A DNA stretch of 64,000 nucleotides from an uncultured Eubacterium sp. (GTDB lineage: Bacteria > Bacillota > Clostridia > Lachnospirales > Lachnospiraceae): positions 10,171-74,170 of the forward strand of contig CAJTXO010000019.1 of assembly GCA_910583555.1 (NCBI GenBank), in the 5' to 3' direction. Both the position numbers and the translations under genes were made by a program. This document shows, in pieces, positions 33,381 through 43,702 of this stretch. Position 1 is the first letter of the stretch, and every line of letters starts with the position of its first letter. The notes below the pieces were generated by a model. It saw only the letters and a program-made list of their open reading frames with translations, did no database searches and had not been told where the DNA came from.

Positions 33381-34664
33381 CTACCTCATACCTAACCCTA
33401 CCATGTCATCAAATTCCTGATTGATCTCATCCGCTGCCCCATCGATCACCTCATTCTTTATTGATTGAAACTCACTATCCAAACAGCATTCCACTTTTCC
33501 CCTACTAAGAAAGTAGGCCATAAAATCCGAATATAAGATCCATTGATACTCGTTTACAATCTTCGACAATTTGTCTTTCGGTACTTTTCCGCTGATGTTG
33601 TTCGCATACAATAGGTTATTCAATTCCCCCAGTATATAGGGACTATGTGTCGTTACAAGCATTTCATTTCCATTATTTTTTACCGCCGATAGAAACTGCA
33701 TGATCTTCTTCTGCGTTTCCGGAAAAAGATGAGATTCTGGTTCCTCTATTATAAAATACGCTTTTCTATTATTTAAGATCTGATAAAATAATACATTTAA
33801 AATCCATACCACTTCCTGTTGACCGGAAGAAGCAAAATTAAGCTTTACGTACTGAGAATCAGAAACCTGCAATCTTTCTTCTCCTTCTATATTCCGATAT
33901 TCACCCTTTAAAATATCCCTCATCAATGCCTCTACGGACCGAAGATATTCTCTATCAATTTTTTTATCTGTTAATAATATCTGATTCTGTATCATTTGAT
34001 CATAACCGGTTGAAAAAAGTGTCTTTAGCTGCAAAATCCTCTCCAGGTAATTTTGTGTACAATAATCCAATGTTCTTTTCTGTGCATCATCCATCGAACT
34101 ATATATATAGTTAAGTTGAGAACTCAATAATGTGATCAAACTGCGCCCTGCTGGAATATAAATAATTTCACTTGTATCTTCAAAAAACGTTTCAATCTCT
34201 TTTTTGACTCCAGCGCATTGATTCTGCCAAAAATCAAACAAATCCATTTTATCCAATTTATGAAGAAAATTTCGAAATTCTTCACTCAGGTCTATCCAAA
34301 TATAATTTAGACTCAACGCACTATCCGTTAAGGAAAGCCGGATCCATCGCGTAGGTGTAAAATGATATTCCAAATACATATCATTTCTCATACACCATGT
34401 AGAACCAAATGTCTGTAGAAAATTTGAACGTATTTCACGGATAAAACGATTTTCACACGACATTTCCATCTGATCAAAGCCACTTAATAATTTATTTTTG
34501 CGCAACAGTGCTAACAATAAATTCTTTATATTTTTAAAGAAAAAAATACTTTTAGCCAGCGTGCTCTTTCCTGATGCCTGTGGTCCTGTCAAAACCATAA
34601 ATTCTTTAATAGAAACCTCACAATCACTGATGGGACCGAGCTTGTGAATTTTTATTTTCTGCAA
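33381..34664 (-). CDS. AAA/ABC-type ATPase (OLD/PtuA-like) of a candidate defence pair
   Basis: A 427-residue SMC-like ATPase: Walker A GPQASGKST (27-35), a long helical middle, an ABC-signature-like SSGQQEVVWILNVLF, Walker B YFIIEEPESHLFPE and the His-switch LVTTHSPYILGEL. It has no TOPRIM domain, so it is not a complete OLD nuclease. ATPases of this class act as sensors in Septu, PARIS, Gabija-like and retron-linked systems. The start is TTG at 34664 with GGAAG eight to nine bases before it. The following gene encodes a PD-(D/E)XK-like protein. The pair is flanked by a decayed transporter and an uncharacterised membrane protein. Confidence 0.78.
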   Translation of the reverse strand: MQKIKIHKLGPISDCEVSIKEFMVLTGPQASGKSTLAKSIFFFKNIKNLLLALLRKNKLLSGFDQMEMSCENRFIREIRSNFLQTFGSTWCMRNDMYLEYHFTPTRWIRLSLTDSALSLNYIWIDLSEEFRNFLHKLDKMDLFDFWQNQCAGVKKEIETFFEDTSEIIYIPAGRSLITLLSSQLNYIYSSMDDAQKRTLDYCTQNYLERILQLKTLFSTGYDQMIQNQILLTDKKIDREYLRSVEALMRDILKGEYRNIEGEERLQVSDSQYVKLNFASSGQQEVVWILNVLFYQILNNRKAYFIIEEPESHLFPETQKKIMQFLSAVKNNGNEMLVTTHSPYILGELNNLLYANNISGKVPKDKLSKIVNEYQWILYSDFMAYFLSRGKVECCLDSEFQSIKNEVIDGAADEINQEFDDMVGLGMR

Positions 34665-34743
34665 TAGCTTTACTTCCTTCCAACTTAATTAATGATACAA
34701 GAGAAACAAAACACCTCGATATTTTACAACGAATTTAGTATAG

Positions 34744-34768
34744 CAAAAAAGGCTGCACCATGCAACCT
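34744..34768 (-). terminator. terminator after the 329-residue membrane protein gene
   Basis: On the minus strand AGGTTGCA and TGCAGCCT form an 8-bp stem (one G-T pair) with a 3-base loop, followed by six T residues. Confidence 0.75.
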
Positions 34769-34781
34769 CTTTACACATCAT

Positions 34782-35771
34782 TCATCCCAACCCACCCCCA
34801 AAATGCCTCTCCATCCTTGCCACATCTTCCTCCGTATAAATATAAATCCGATAAAACTTACAAACCGCCAAAATGATCACATTCACAAAAAACAAGATCG
34901 CGATATATTCATAACGAAACGCAAGAACATTCGTCATGATTAATAAATCCGCAACCCCGCATATCGCATAAGAAGCACCTCCCGCCAAAACCACAACCAG
35001 CCCGATCACCACCGGCAAAACCCATACCACCCCCACCACAACTCCCGGCAGACGATCCTTCTTCACCAACAACCGATTCAAAAACATGACCATATTCCCC
35101 AACGTAAACACGCCGATAAACCGAAAGAGAAACACGATCCTCATAATCTCATAAAGCGAAAAATCCCCAATATCCCCAACACTCACTCCCGGGTACTCCC
35201 CTCCCGAAAACCCATAAACGCCAAAAAGCCAAAAAAACTCCGGCAAATAAACGACCCCAACGACCCACAGCGCATTCCGCAGCTGCTTCACCACCCCTTC
35301 TTTCTTCACCCGATCATACATGACCGTCATTCCTATCACTGCCAAAATCGCCTGAATATAATGTACGTAATCATGATCCACGCCAAAAAAATCCCGAAAC
35401 CCTTCCTGGTAAACCAGCAACGGCACCGCTCGCGTTTGCGAAAACCCTTCCGCGCCCGAAAGTTCCGGCGGCACAGAAACGTGAACATACCCTTTATCAT
35501 CTTCGTCCTCCGTCAGATATGCCGTAACCCTCGTATGCTCCAGATCGTTCATCCAGTCGATCTGCTCCATGAGCCGGTCGTAATCTCTATCCGGTATCGA
35601 ATCCCTGTTTTTACTTATTTCCCTTCTCGCCACATCATACCGCATCCCTTCATAATCCGACAAAATCCCGCGGTATTCTTTCTCCTCCCCCGAAACAAAA
35701 AAAGATCTGCATGTCCAAAACACAGCCTGTATAGCCAGCGTAACGATACAAAATATGACGATCTTCTTCAT
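34782..35771 (-). CDS. hypothetical polytopic membrane protein
   Basis: A 329-residue protein of unrecognised family. A signal-anchor helix at about 4-25 precedes an extracytoplasmic, acidic helical region (about 28-130, with RYDVARREISKNRDSIPDRD). Then come five or six membrane helices (about 137-310) and a short charged C terminus. GGGAGG lies before the ATG. Codons ending in G or T (GTG, GTT, GGG) are strikingly frequent in the second half, unlike neighbouring genes, which hints at recent acquisition. It has its own terminator and a possible promoter (TATACT near 35823). Confidence 0.65.
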   Translation of the reverse strand: MKKIVIFCIVTLAIQAVFWTCRSFFVSGEEKEYRGILSDYEGMRYDVARREISKNRDSIPDRDYDRLMEQIDWMNDLEHTRVTAYLTEDEDDKGYVHVSVPPELSGAEGFSQTRAVPLLVYQEGFRDFFGVDHDYVHYIQAILAVIGMTVMYDRVKKEGVVKQLRNALWVVGVVYLPEFFWLFGVYGFSGGEYPGVSVGDIGDFSLYEIMRIVFLFRFIGVFTLGNMVMFLNRLLVKKDRLPGVVVGVVWVLPVVIGLVVVLAGGASYAICGVADLLIMTNVLAFRYEYIAILFFVNVIILAVCKFYRIYIYTEEDVARMERHFGGGLG

Positions 35772-35860
35772 GAACCCGCCTCCCTTTCCATACCATTTAG
35801 ATAAACCAATATGTAAATCCAGTATAGCACAGCACCGGTCGAATGTACAGAAAAAACCGA

Positions 35861-35888
35861 AAAGGCCCCGGATTTCTCCAGGACCTTT
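35861..35888 (-). terminator. terminator of the giant surface-protein gene
   Basis: An 11-bp stem (35861-35871 with 35878-35888, two G-T pairs) is followed on the minus strand by TCGGTTTTTT. It lies 30 to 60 bases after the stop codon. Confidence 0.8.
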
Positions 35889-35919
35889 CTTTCACTCTAT
35901 CGCACCCTCACCCTGATTT

Positions 35920-38900
35920 TCACCTTCTTCGACCCACCCGGATCACAACTTGCTTTTCGCCTTTCTTCTTTCCTTTCAAAGTCAGCATCACTTTCTTTTT
36001 CTTCGCCGAACTCTTCACGAGCCTGACAAGTTTCGAAGAAACCTTAACGGCATCCGTCACCGCTTTCTTATTATTCTGCGCCTTGACCGCAAGGACAATT
36101 TTCTTCTTCCCGCCCTTCTTTAAAACAATAGTCTTCTTTTTCAGCGAAAGCTTCTTCACCTTATTCTGTACTTTCACTTTGACTACAGCCTTTACCACAC
36201 TGCCGCCCGCATTTTTCGACTGCAATACCAGGGAAGCCGATGACCCCCTGACAGCCTTCTTATTCGCCGTGATCAACACTCCGGATCCTGTCAGCTTCGC
36301 GGAAATCTTTTTATTCCCGGATACCGATGCCGTCACTTCCGCCGGTTTGCCGGCAAAAGGAGCATCCACCTCCGCGCGATATGCCACCTTCACCGATTTG
36401 CCCGGCGCGATCACTACTGATTTCTTTCCGGGCACGATCGCTTTCGTACCCGAGGCATCTGCTGTCGTTCCCGTATTACGATCTCCCGGCACCTGAGAAA
36501 GTCCCGGATCCTGTTGCGACGGTGGCTGCGGCATTCCCGTCGGCAGCGCCGGATTCGGCGGTGTTACCCACGGGGCTGGCGGCGCACTTGACGACGGTTT
36601 CCCTGTCGGTGCCGCTGAAGACGGCACTGACGGAGACGCACTCGACACCGGTTTACCCGAAGAGGTCGGCTTGCCTGTTGTCGTCGGCTTGTCTGTAGAT
36701 CCCGGCTCACCTGAGGCTCCCGGCTTACTTGAGGCTCCCGGCTTTCCTGATGCTCCCGGCTTTCCTGTCGCCCCCGGCCCCTCCGTTGCCCCCGGCTTTC
36801 CGGAAACCGCCGGGAAAGCGGACCCTTCTGGCGCCGCGCTTGCCGGCGCTGTCGGTAACGCGCTAGACGTCGGTGTTTTTGACGGCTGCGGCCCGGAACT
36901 GCCAGATACGTTCACATTCACCGAAGCTGCCAGTCCCGAATTCAGATAATACGCATAAACGGTAGCTGTCCCGTCGCTTTTTCCAGTCACAACACCGTTT
37001 TCATCGACTGGCGCGACATCGGGATTCGTAGAATAATAGCACACCTCTCCCGCCACGTCATTCCATGGCGCCGCTTTTGCCTGGAGAGCTGCCGTGCTGC
37101 CGCCCGTGAGTTCGATATCTCCTCCGTCACCGATCTGCGCGCAGACCGGTACGGAAGACGACAGTTTGACATGCGTCTGCGCCGTGATCTTTTCCTTTTC
37201 CTCTTCACGGACATTAAGCTCCAGATCAATGATGCCCCGCTCATTAAAGTCATCTACTCCCGGAGTAAACGGAATCTCCAGTCTCTGCTCCTCTCCTGAC
37301 GCAAGCGCCGGTATTTCGATCTCACCGTATTCCCTGACCGGATCCCCGTTCTCATCCAAAGCGCCGAGTGTACCCTTCCCGGGCTTCGACGCCGCATTTC
37401 CTGCGTTTGTGATAACGGTCTCCACATATGGCGCGTCATCTTTCCACACGATGTCCGTCTCATTAAACTGGAGGCTGCTCTTATATGGCACCTCGCGGAT
37501 ACATTGTGCCTGTTTGCCGCTGCCTGCCGACACCCCTGACTCCGTCACTGTAACTTTTATACTCGTATCGGCGAGATTTTCCGGGATCACCCACGGTACG
37601 GTCACTTCTGTGCCCTCACCTGCATCGAGCGCCACGTCCATATGGTTCTGCTCCGTATTGATCACGGTCTCCACGCCATTCGTGATCTGGCTTACGGTGT
37701 AATCAAACCCCTCGGCGGGCAAAAGCCCGTTATTCACTACTTCAAAAGTAATATCATCCTGTTCCCCTGCGGCAAGTCTTGACGGAAGGGTAATACCATC
37801 CTCTTCTACCCCTAAAGATGAAAACGGGTTAAACTCGATATTCACCAGCTTGTTCGTGCCGTAACGGATCGCGCCGTTTTCATCGATCCACTGGTCAAAA
37901 TGATTTGACACGGCGCTGACGCTGCTGTCTGCCGCCATATAAAGGTCAAGTTCATCGATCACTTTATTCCGGTCTGTGATCTGTACCGCTTTTCCAAAGC
38001 CCCAGTCTCCGCTGCCGGAAGCATCCGCATTCTCTATTCCCCTCTTATATCTTACGCCGAACAGCTCCACTCCGGTGGAACTCTCTTCCGCGCCGAAATC
38101 GGTATAGAATAGATAGAGATCGTCGCCATTTGACGTAAGGGTATAGGAGGACACACTTGTCATCCGCTCTTCGGAACGGGCAATATTCGCATGATCCACG
38201 CGGAACTTCTCATTTGCCAGCTCTTCGTAGATGCTGTCCTCGTAATGTTTCTCATCCATGCCGAGTTCCACAGCACTCTTCTTATACCAATCCTGATTTA
38301 GCTTGTTCTGGCTCTCGATATGCCCATTGATGAAAACTTCTTTATTTACTGTGACCTGTTCCGTCGTTCCGTTTTCCGGCGATACCGTTTCCTGTTTTGA
38401 AGTGTCAAATAACGCCTCTAATATTTCCGAGACATTCGTGATGTTGATGACATAACCCTCCCTCAGCCAGGTCAGGTACAATGTGCCGCCCAGCTCCGTC
38501 AGTTTTGGACTTGACTGGCTGACGCTGTCTCTCGTGATCTGGATGGGGTAGTATTGTTTATTTTTCGTTATATTGTAGATGGAAATAAACAGCTCCCTAT
38601 CCGCATCCGAATATAAATCCCGGTCCTCATCGATCGTATACGTTGATATCATATAGGTATCGCCGTTTACTTCGGCCGTCGCGGAATGATGATCAAAAAC
38701 AAGAGGGTCGCTCAGCGTATCATGGCAGATCGTTACGAACGTTTCCTCATCCTGCATTGTTTCCGTCTGGTAATCATATGTTTTATACGCCATCGCCGAA
38801 TACACTTTTTCCACATCGAGCAGATCTGTCTCCTTTTCTACCGTGGCAAGATCGCGTTTCATATAGCTGACATAAATGTTCGTGCCGTCCATATTGATTT

Positions 38901-41900
38901 GAGGCGCCAGATTGAAGTAATTATCATCTACAAGTGTTACCTCTTCTCCCATCGTTTTTGCAGCGATATCATATACTGCCAGGGAAATACCCATCGCATT
39001 TAATTTCTGGACAGAGGTATCGGTATCCGTAAACGCACGATTGGCATCGGCCCATGCAACGATCACCTTTCCGTCTTTTCGCAGCACTTCCGGCGCCGCG
39101 TCCACCGTGCCGTCATTTGCTACTATTTTCGGCATCGACCAGGCGGTGCCGTCATGGACAGCATAGTACAATGCCTGATCGTTCGCCGTATCCGCGCCGC
39201 CCCTGCTGCCCAGAAATACGACCATTTTCTTTTTATTCTCATCATCGAGCGCTATGATCTTCGGCCGGGCGTGTTCTGTCGCATTGTCCAAAAGCGTCTG
39301 GAACTGTACGATCTCCATAGCGGCCCGCCGCTTTGCGCCGCTGCTGCCGAACGTCTCCATCTCGGATGTTCCGCTCGAATAATCGTGCCGTGTGACCGTC
39401 TCGCCATCCCCATACTCTTTCAGCACCGGATCACTCTGGACATCCGCTGACGCCGCTCTCTGTTTTGACTTTTTACTGTCCGCCGAAAGAAGACCGCCGA
39501 AGAAATTATAAATTGTCCGGCCCTCCAGCGAACCCCATCCCTTCGTTACGGAGTAGAGGTTCACGTCGATGGAAAAGATCAGCAGGTCCACGCCGATCCC
39601 TCCCGTGGAGCCGATCAGCGCGCCGCTCGGCGAGCCCTCCGTCAGTCCGATATCAAACTGCAGCTTCAGCGTCACGTATCCCCTCGCCGATAAAATACCG
39701 CACAATCCAACCCCGGCCTGCGCCTTTCCGGAGAACATAAGGCTGAATGACGACTCCGGATCTCCGAGCCGCTCCGCTAAATTGCCGCCGTAACTGTTGA
39801 AATCGCCTGCCGTGAGCGCCTCCCGGCCATTCTTCGTCGTATAGGCCACCGTACAGTTTCCCTGCAGCGTCAGCGCGAAATTGACAAAGGCCGGAACGGT
39901 GGAAATCATCGTATAGGCGGTTTTATTGAAGGTAAAAGTGCCTCCCACGGCGACGGAACCACAGGAAAACGTGTACTCATCCTTTACCGGGTTATAGACG
40001 AAATCAAACGCCATGACAAACGCCACCTCGACGTTCCAGGCACTCTTATTCATCCCCGCCATCGTTTTCTTTGCCTTGCTGTTCTTATCTTTGCGGATCG
40101 CCTTCAGCGCATTATCCATCGCCTTCTTTTCCGCTTTCAGGTCGCCCTCGCCAAATTCTCCACTGGCTTGCGAATCCTCATACATGCCAAGAAGGATCGT
40201 TTCGGCTGCCGCATCCGACTTCGTCTTTTTTGCCTTCGTGACATTATTATGGAAGTTACTGTAAGCCTGCCTCTTCTGTGATGCGGACAGATTCGGGAGA
40301 TTGCCGAGCGAGCCATCCACCCCGACCTGGAGCGTGTAGCCTGTTTTCTCATTATCCCACCACGTCTTGCCAAATGTGAGCAAGCCGGAATCCGCCTCGC
40401 CCGTCGCGTTACCGATGAGCGGGACATTGACTGCTGACGACTGCTTCATTTCGAATGACTGCGCCACCGCATGTTCGTTTTCCACATAGAACACAAGTCC
40501 TGTATCCCGGTCCGGGTACTCGATGGGGAAAGAACCTCCGGTGATCGGATTTCCCTCATCATCCCTAATATCATCCAGTATGAAATTCCCATCCTCATCA
40601 TAGTGTCCGTTCTGTCCCACATCTACCCGGTAACTCCTGCTGCTCACGAGCCTGACCTTGATCCGGTCGCCATTATGCAGGTTTTCCGGCATTTTGGGAA
40701 TCCTGCACTCAAAGGTATTGGAATTGCCCTCGCTTTCCCTTACCCGGTACTCATCGGTCTGACCCGTCGCCGTGTAAACCGTGAAGACAGCTTCCTTGAT
40801 TGAATCCCTGCCCGGGTCTGCCTTTGCCGTGATCACCAGCGCGTCATCGTAAATGCGCACAGAATTTTGCAGATTGTTTGCTTTCGCGTTATTCTCATCT
40901 CTCTCATAGCGATAAGAAATACTTGTTACTTTGGGCATATCATGGGGGTAATGAATCTCCGTATTGCCGCTGTTGACCATGTATCCCCCGGCTGCCGCCT
41001 CATATGTATCATCCAGTTTTACATCGGCGATCTGCCCAAAGGAAGCGCCATCTGTCATAAGCATGGGGATGACGTCGCCGCTTACGCCGGTTATGCCGGA
41101 CATCTCATACACGCCATTTTTCCCCGGCGTTGTACAGGCCGTATCGATCAGCGGCGTCCCGTTATTATCCTTTGTCTGCCCTCCCTTTCCGACAGACAGT
41201 GTATAACTGCTGACCGGAAGTTTTTTCACGGCAAGTCCGTCACTGCGTATCGGCGGATAGGCAGACACAAGCGTGCCCTTCACGGTATATTGTCTGAGCG
41301 ATGACTTTAATACTTTCGATACGCCGATCACGATGATATTATCCTCCGCCTCGGCGGCCGCCGTAAACGGAAAATACTGGGTGGTATACGTCGTATTTGC
41401 CGTCTGGAATTTCACCGTCGGCCGGTAGACATAGCTGTCATCCTCACCCATGCCGTCTTTTGCCCGGATGTTCAACACATAGTCCTTATTTGGCACCGGT
41501 TTCATTTTCTCGGCAACAGGTCCTTTCCCCGGCTGCAGATTTAAAATGTTCTTACCCTTATCATTCGCTTCGAGCAGGGACTGGTCGATCAGCCCGGCGA
41601 TCTCAAAACGGGAAGCGGCGTCATCGTCCGCAAACCGGATTTCGACTTTGTTATCGCTTTTCATGACAAGCGGGCGGATCCAGTATTTCTGAAAGGACTC
41701 CAAAAACAGATCCGACCCATCCATGATCGTATTAAATCTCTTTCCGTCAGTGGAAACCTGATAGCCGACGCAGTCATATCCTTCCTCCGCCGCTTCACCG
41801 GAGAGATCGAGGCTGTCGCCGGCGTGGAACGTATATTCCCTGCCTGCCTTTAAATCCTCGTCGGAAAAATGTCCGCCTGCCGCCCCTTTCGGATTCAGGA

Positions 41901-43593
41901 CTTCCACTTTCACATCATTGTAGTCGATCACCGGCTTGAAATTCAGTATCTGCTTATAACCATATCCCTCCTCGCGCACGCCCTGCTGGATCTCGCTGAT
42001 CCACTGCAGGAAATACGCATCGTATGGGATGGTATCCAGATAGTTCGTCACCTTTTCGATCTCTTTGTTTACCTCTTCCGTCCGGAAGCCCGCGCCGTTT
42101 TTCGACTTCATCCAGCTTATAAAATCCTGCGGATAATTTTTCGTCACCTTCTGTTCTACATTTCCCGGATCCAATGTGATCTTATACCCCGTGATCTTGC
42201 CGAACTTTCCAGATCTGCCGTTCACATACGTATCACCCACGCTGAATACGAGATTGGACTGGCTCTCATCCCTGTTCGCGTAAATATCCCGCGATCCCAT
42301 GTCGCCGTTCCATACCTGCGCGCCGCATTCCACACTGACCTGTACCGGCTCAGCGGACACACTGGAATCTTTTGTACCCGTCCAGTAGCTGAGCGCGTTG
42401 GCCGCCTCCAGAGATACATTGAACTTCCTGTTCATCGCGCACAGGCCATAAAATTTTACATAAGATCTTGGCGTTTTTCCGCCGTTTTCCGCGATCTCAA
42501 CGGCCGCTTTTACGATCTCCCCTTCTTCACATGCTTTCAGATCGTCCAGCATGACCTGAAAACGTCCGCTTCCGGCCACGTCCATCTCGATCTTCTTCTC
42601 TGTCTCATATGGCGCAAAGGCCAGTGTCTCATTTTTTTCCTCATAATTTGTCCCGGCCTGCGCCGTGTCCCCGCACGTGCGCACCGTCATATCACAGATC
42701 GAGTACTCCGCCCCCGTCCTTTTCACCGTGAGCACCGCTTTCCCGTCCGCGGCCCGGTATTCCGGTTGGGAAAAGGAGATTTTGGAGTGCTCCGCCTTCT
42801 CGTCGTCCTCGATTGAAATGGCACATGTCGTCACCTGAAAGATCTCCGCCCCCTCCGCGTTCGCCAGCAGAAGCGAAAATCCTTCGGTTCCCTCGCTCTT
42901 TTCGTCCTCCAGTATACGGAACCTGACTGTTTTGGACTTTTCTCCCGCATCAAACGTGATCGTGCACTTACTGGAAGCGTCGATATTTTCCATCGTATCG
43001 CCCACTAATACATCGGACATCGATTCCACAAAGCTTTTTTCCTCTATCTCGCGAAGTTCTCTCGATGCTACGCCCGTCTGCGCTTCCTTTTTGGCGGCAA
43101 GGGCACTGACTTCGCTCGCGCTCTTCCCCTCGCTCCTGCCCGCGGTGCTTTGAGAGGCGGCGTCCGGCAGCTTATTACCATCGTCTGCGGAAACCTGTCC
43201 TTTCACATACTTTTCCAAAAGCGTCTTCCCGTCCCCGCTCTGCTCCACATCCTCCATCACTAATTCATAGTCCTCACCGTAAACGGCAGACATATCGAGC
43301 GTTCTCACCTCGACGGACGCCGCGCTGTCAAAGTCTCCCTCGCGGTATACGCGCACCTCGTACTCGCCCCGCTCTTTCACCGTAGCAGCCGCCGTGCCAA
43401 AATAGATACAATTTCCCTCCGGCAGGCTGTCGGCGGGCAGCCGCGACGCCTGAAAGCAGACTGGACTTTTTGCCCCTGCCGCAGCCCGCACATCCGGCGC
43501 CACGCCCTGGCCAAACGGCAGTACGAGACTCGCGCACAGCAGTATACTGACGGTCTTCTTTCCAAATCCTTTCCATTTTTCCTTTACGTTCAT
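35920..43593 (-). CDS. giant secreted multidomain surface protein (Calx-beta, propeller-like, CARDB, Ig-like)
   Basis: A 2557-residue exported protein. Seen in order: signal peptide (1-38), two Calx-beta-like domains (about 50-370; EDEKSEGTEGFSLLLANAEG), a long region with Ig-like and membrane-insertion-unlike beta structure (about 400-1400), a beta-propeller-like region with repeated WxMPKIV / SPKLTELGGTLYLTW phrases (about 1480-1850), two CARDB-like domains (about 1940-2150), a BIG2 domain (SSSVPVCAQIGDGG onward, about 2190-2290), a Pro/Ser/Gly linker with repeated GKPGAS units, and a lysine-rich Ig-like end. No catalytic motif was recognised; adhesion or polymer binding is likely. No LPXTG or SLH motif is present. 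A possible one-base deletion at 35931-35935 shortens the C terminus. Confidence 0.75.
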   Translation of the reverse strand: MNVKEKWKGFGKKTVSILLCASLVLPFGQGVAPDVRAAAGAKSPVCFQASRLPADSLPEGNCIYFGTAAATVKERGEYEVRVYREGDFDSAASVEVRTLDMSAVYGEDYELVMEDVEQSGDGKTLLEKYVKGQVSADDGNKLPDAASQSTAGRSEGKSASEVSALAAKKEAQTGVASRELREIEEKSFVESMSDVLVGDTMENIDASSKCTITFDAGEKSKTVRFRILEDEKSEGTEGFSLLLANAEGAEIFQVTTCAISIEDDEKAEHSKISFSQPEYRAADGKAVLTVKRTGAEYSICDMTVRTCGDTAQAGTNYEEKNETLAFAPYETEKKIEMDVAGSGRFQVMLDDLKACEEGEIVKAAVEIAENGGKTPRSYVKFYGLCAMNRKFNVSLEAANALSYWTGTKDSSVSAEPVQVSVECGAQVWNGDMGSRDIYANRDESQSNLVFSVGDTYVNGRSGKFGKITGYKITLDPGNVEQKVTKNYPQDFISWMKSKNGAGFRTEEVNKEIEKVTNYLDTIPYDAYFLQWISEIQQGVREEGYGYKQILNFKPVIDYNDVKVEVLNPKGAAGGHFSDEDLKAGREYTFHAGDSLDLSGEAAEEGYDCVGYQVSTDGKRFNTIMDGSDLFLESFQKYWIRPLVMKSDNKVEIRFADDDAASRFEIAGLIDQSLLEANDKGKNILNLQPGKGPVAEKMKPVPNKDYVLNIRAKDGMGEDDSYVYRPTVKFQTANTTYTTQYFPFTAAAEAEDNIIVIGVSKVLKSSLRQYTVKGTLVSAYPPIRSDGLAVKKLPVSSYTLSVGKGGQTKDNNGTPLIDTACTTPGKNGVYEMSGITGVSGDVIPMLMTDGASFGQIADVKLDDTYEAAAGGYMVNSGNTEIHYPHDMPKVTSISYRYERDENNAKANNLQNSVRIYDDALVITAKADPGRDSIKEAVFTVYTATGQTDEYRVRESEGNSNTFECRIPKMPENLHNGDRIKVRLVSSRSYRVDVGQNGHYDEDGNFILDDIRDDEGNPITGGSFPIEYPDRDTGLVFYVENEHAVAQSFEMKQSSAVNVPLIGNATGEADSGLLTFGKTWWDNEKTGYTLQVGVDGSLGNLPNLSASQKRQAYSNFHNNVTKAKKTKSDAAAETILLGMYEDSQASGEFGEGDLKAEKKAMDNALKAIRKDKNSKAKKTMAGMNKSAWNVEVAFVMAFDFVYNPVKDEYTFSCGSVAVGGTFTFNKTAYTMISTVPAFVNFALTLQGNCTVAYTTKNGREALTAGDFNSYGGNLAERLGDPESSFSLMFSGKAQAGVGLCGILSARGYVTLKLQFDIGLTEGSPSGALIGSTGGIGVDLLIFSIDVNLYSVTKGWGSLEGRTIYNFFGGLLSADSKKSKQRAASADVQSDPVLKEYGDGETVTRHDYSSGTSEMETFGSSGAKRRAAMEIVQFQTLLDNATEHARPKIIALDDENKKKMVVFLGSRGGADTANDQALYYAVHDGTAWSMPKIVANDGTVDAAPEVLRKDGKVIVAWADANRAFTDTDTSVQKLNAMGISLAVYDIAAKTMGEEVTLVDDNYFNLAPQINMDGTNIYVSYMKRDLATVEKETDLLDVEKVYSAMAYKTYDYQTETMQDEETFVTICHDTLSDPLVFDHHSATAEVNGDTYMISTYTIDEDRDLYSDADRELFISIYNITKNKQYYPIQITRDSVSQSSPKLTELGGTLYLTWLREGYVINITNVSEILEALFDTSKQETVSPENGTTEQVTVNKEVFINGHIESQNKLNQDWYKKSAVELGMDEKHYEDSIYEELANEKFRVDHANIARSEERMTSVSSYTLTSNGDDLYLFYTDFGAEESSTGVELFGVRYKRGIENADASGSGDWGFGKAVQITDRNKVIDELDLYMAADSSVSAVSNHFDQWIDENGAIRYGTNKLVNIEFNPFSSLGVEEDGITLPSRLAAGEQDDITFEVVNNGLLPAEGFDYTVSQITNGVETVINTEQNHMDVALDAGEGTEVTVPWVIPENLADTSIKVTVTESGVSAGSGKQAQCIREVPYKSSLQFNETDIVWKDDAPYVETVITNAGNAASKPGKGTLGALDENGDPVREYGEIEIPALASGEEQRLEIPFTPGVDDFNERGIIDLELNVREEEKEKITAQTHVKLSSSVPVCAQIGDGGDIELTGGSTAALQAKAAPWNDVAGEVCYYSTNPDVAPVDENGVVTGKSDGTATVYAYYLNSGLAASVNVNVSGSSGPQPSKTPTSSALPTAPASAAPEGSAFPAVSGKPGATEGPGATGKPGASGKPGASSKPGASGEPGSTDKPTTTGKPTSSGKPVSSASPSVPSSAAPTGKPSSSAPPAPWVTPPNPALPTGMPQPPSQQDPGLSQVPGDRNTGTTADASGTKAIVPGKKSVVIAPGKSVKVAYRAEVDAPFAGKPAEVTASVSGNKKISAKLTGSGVLITANKKAVRGSSASLVLQSKNAGGSVVKAVVKVKVQNKVKKLSLKKKTIVLKKGGKKKIVLAVKAQNNKKAVTDAVKVSSKLVRLVKSSAKKKKVMLTLKGKKKGEKQVVIRVGRRR

Positions 43594-43702
43594 CCTATCT
43601 CAACTCCTCGCATCATAATCTTTATTTGTGGTTTCTGCACATCTCAAGTAGTCCTGATGGACTTATTTTATCATAATTCCATCCGCCCCCGACCGGCATT
43701 TC

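Noticed and set aside
33381..34664. The ATPase as a complete OLD-family nuclease
   Set aside because: No TOPRIM motifs after the ATPase core; the C-terminal tail is short and helical.
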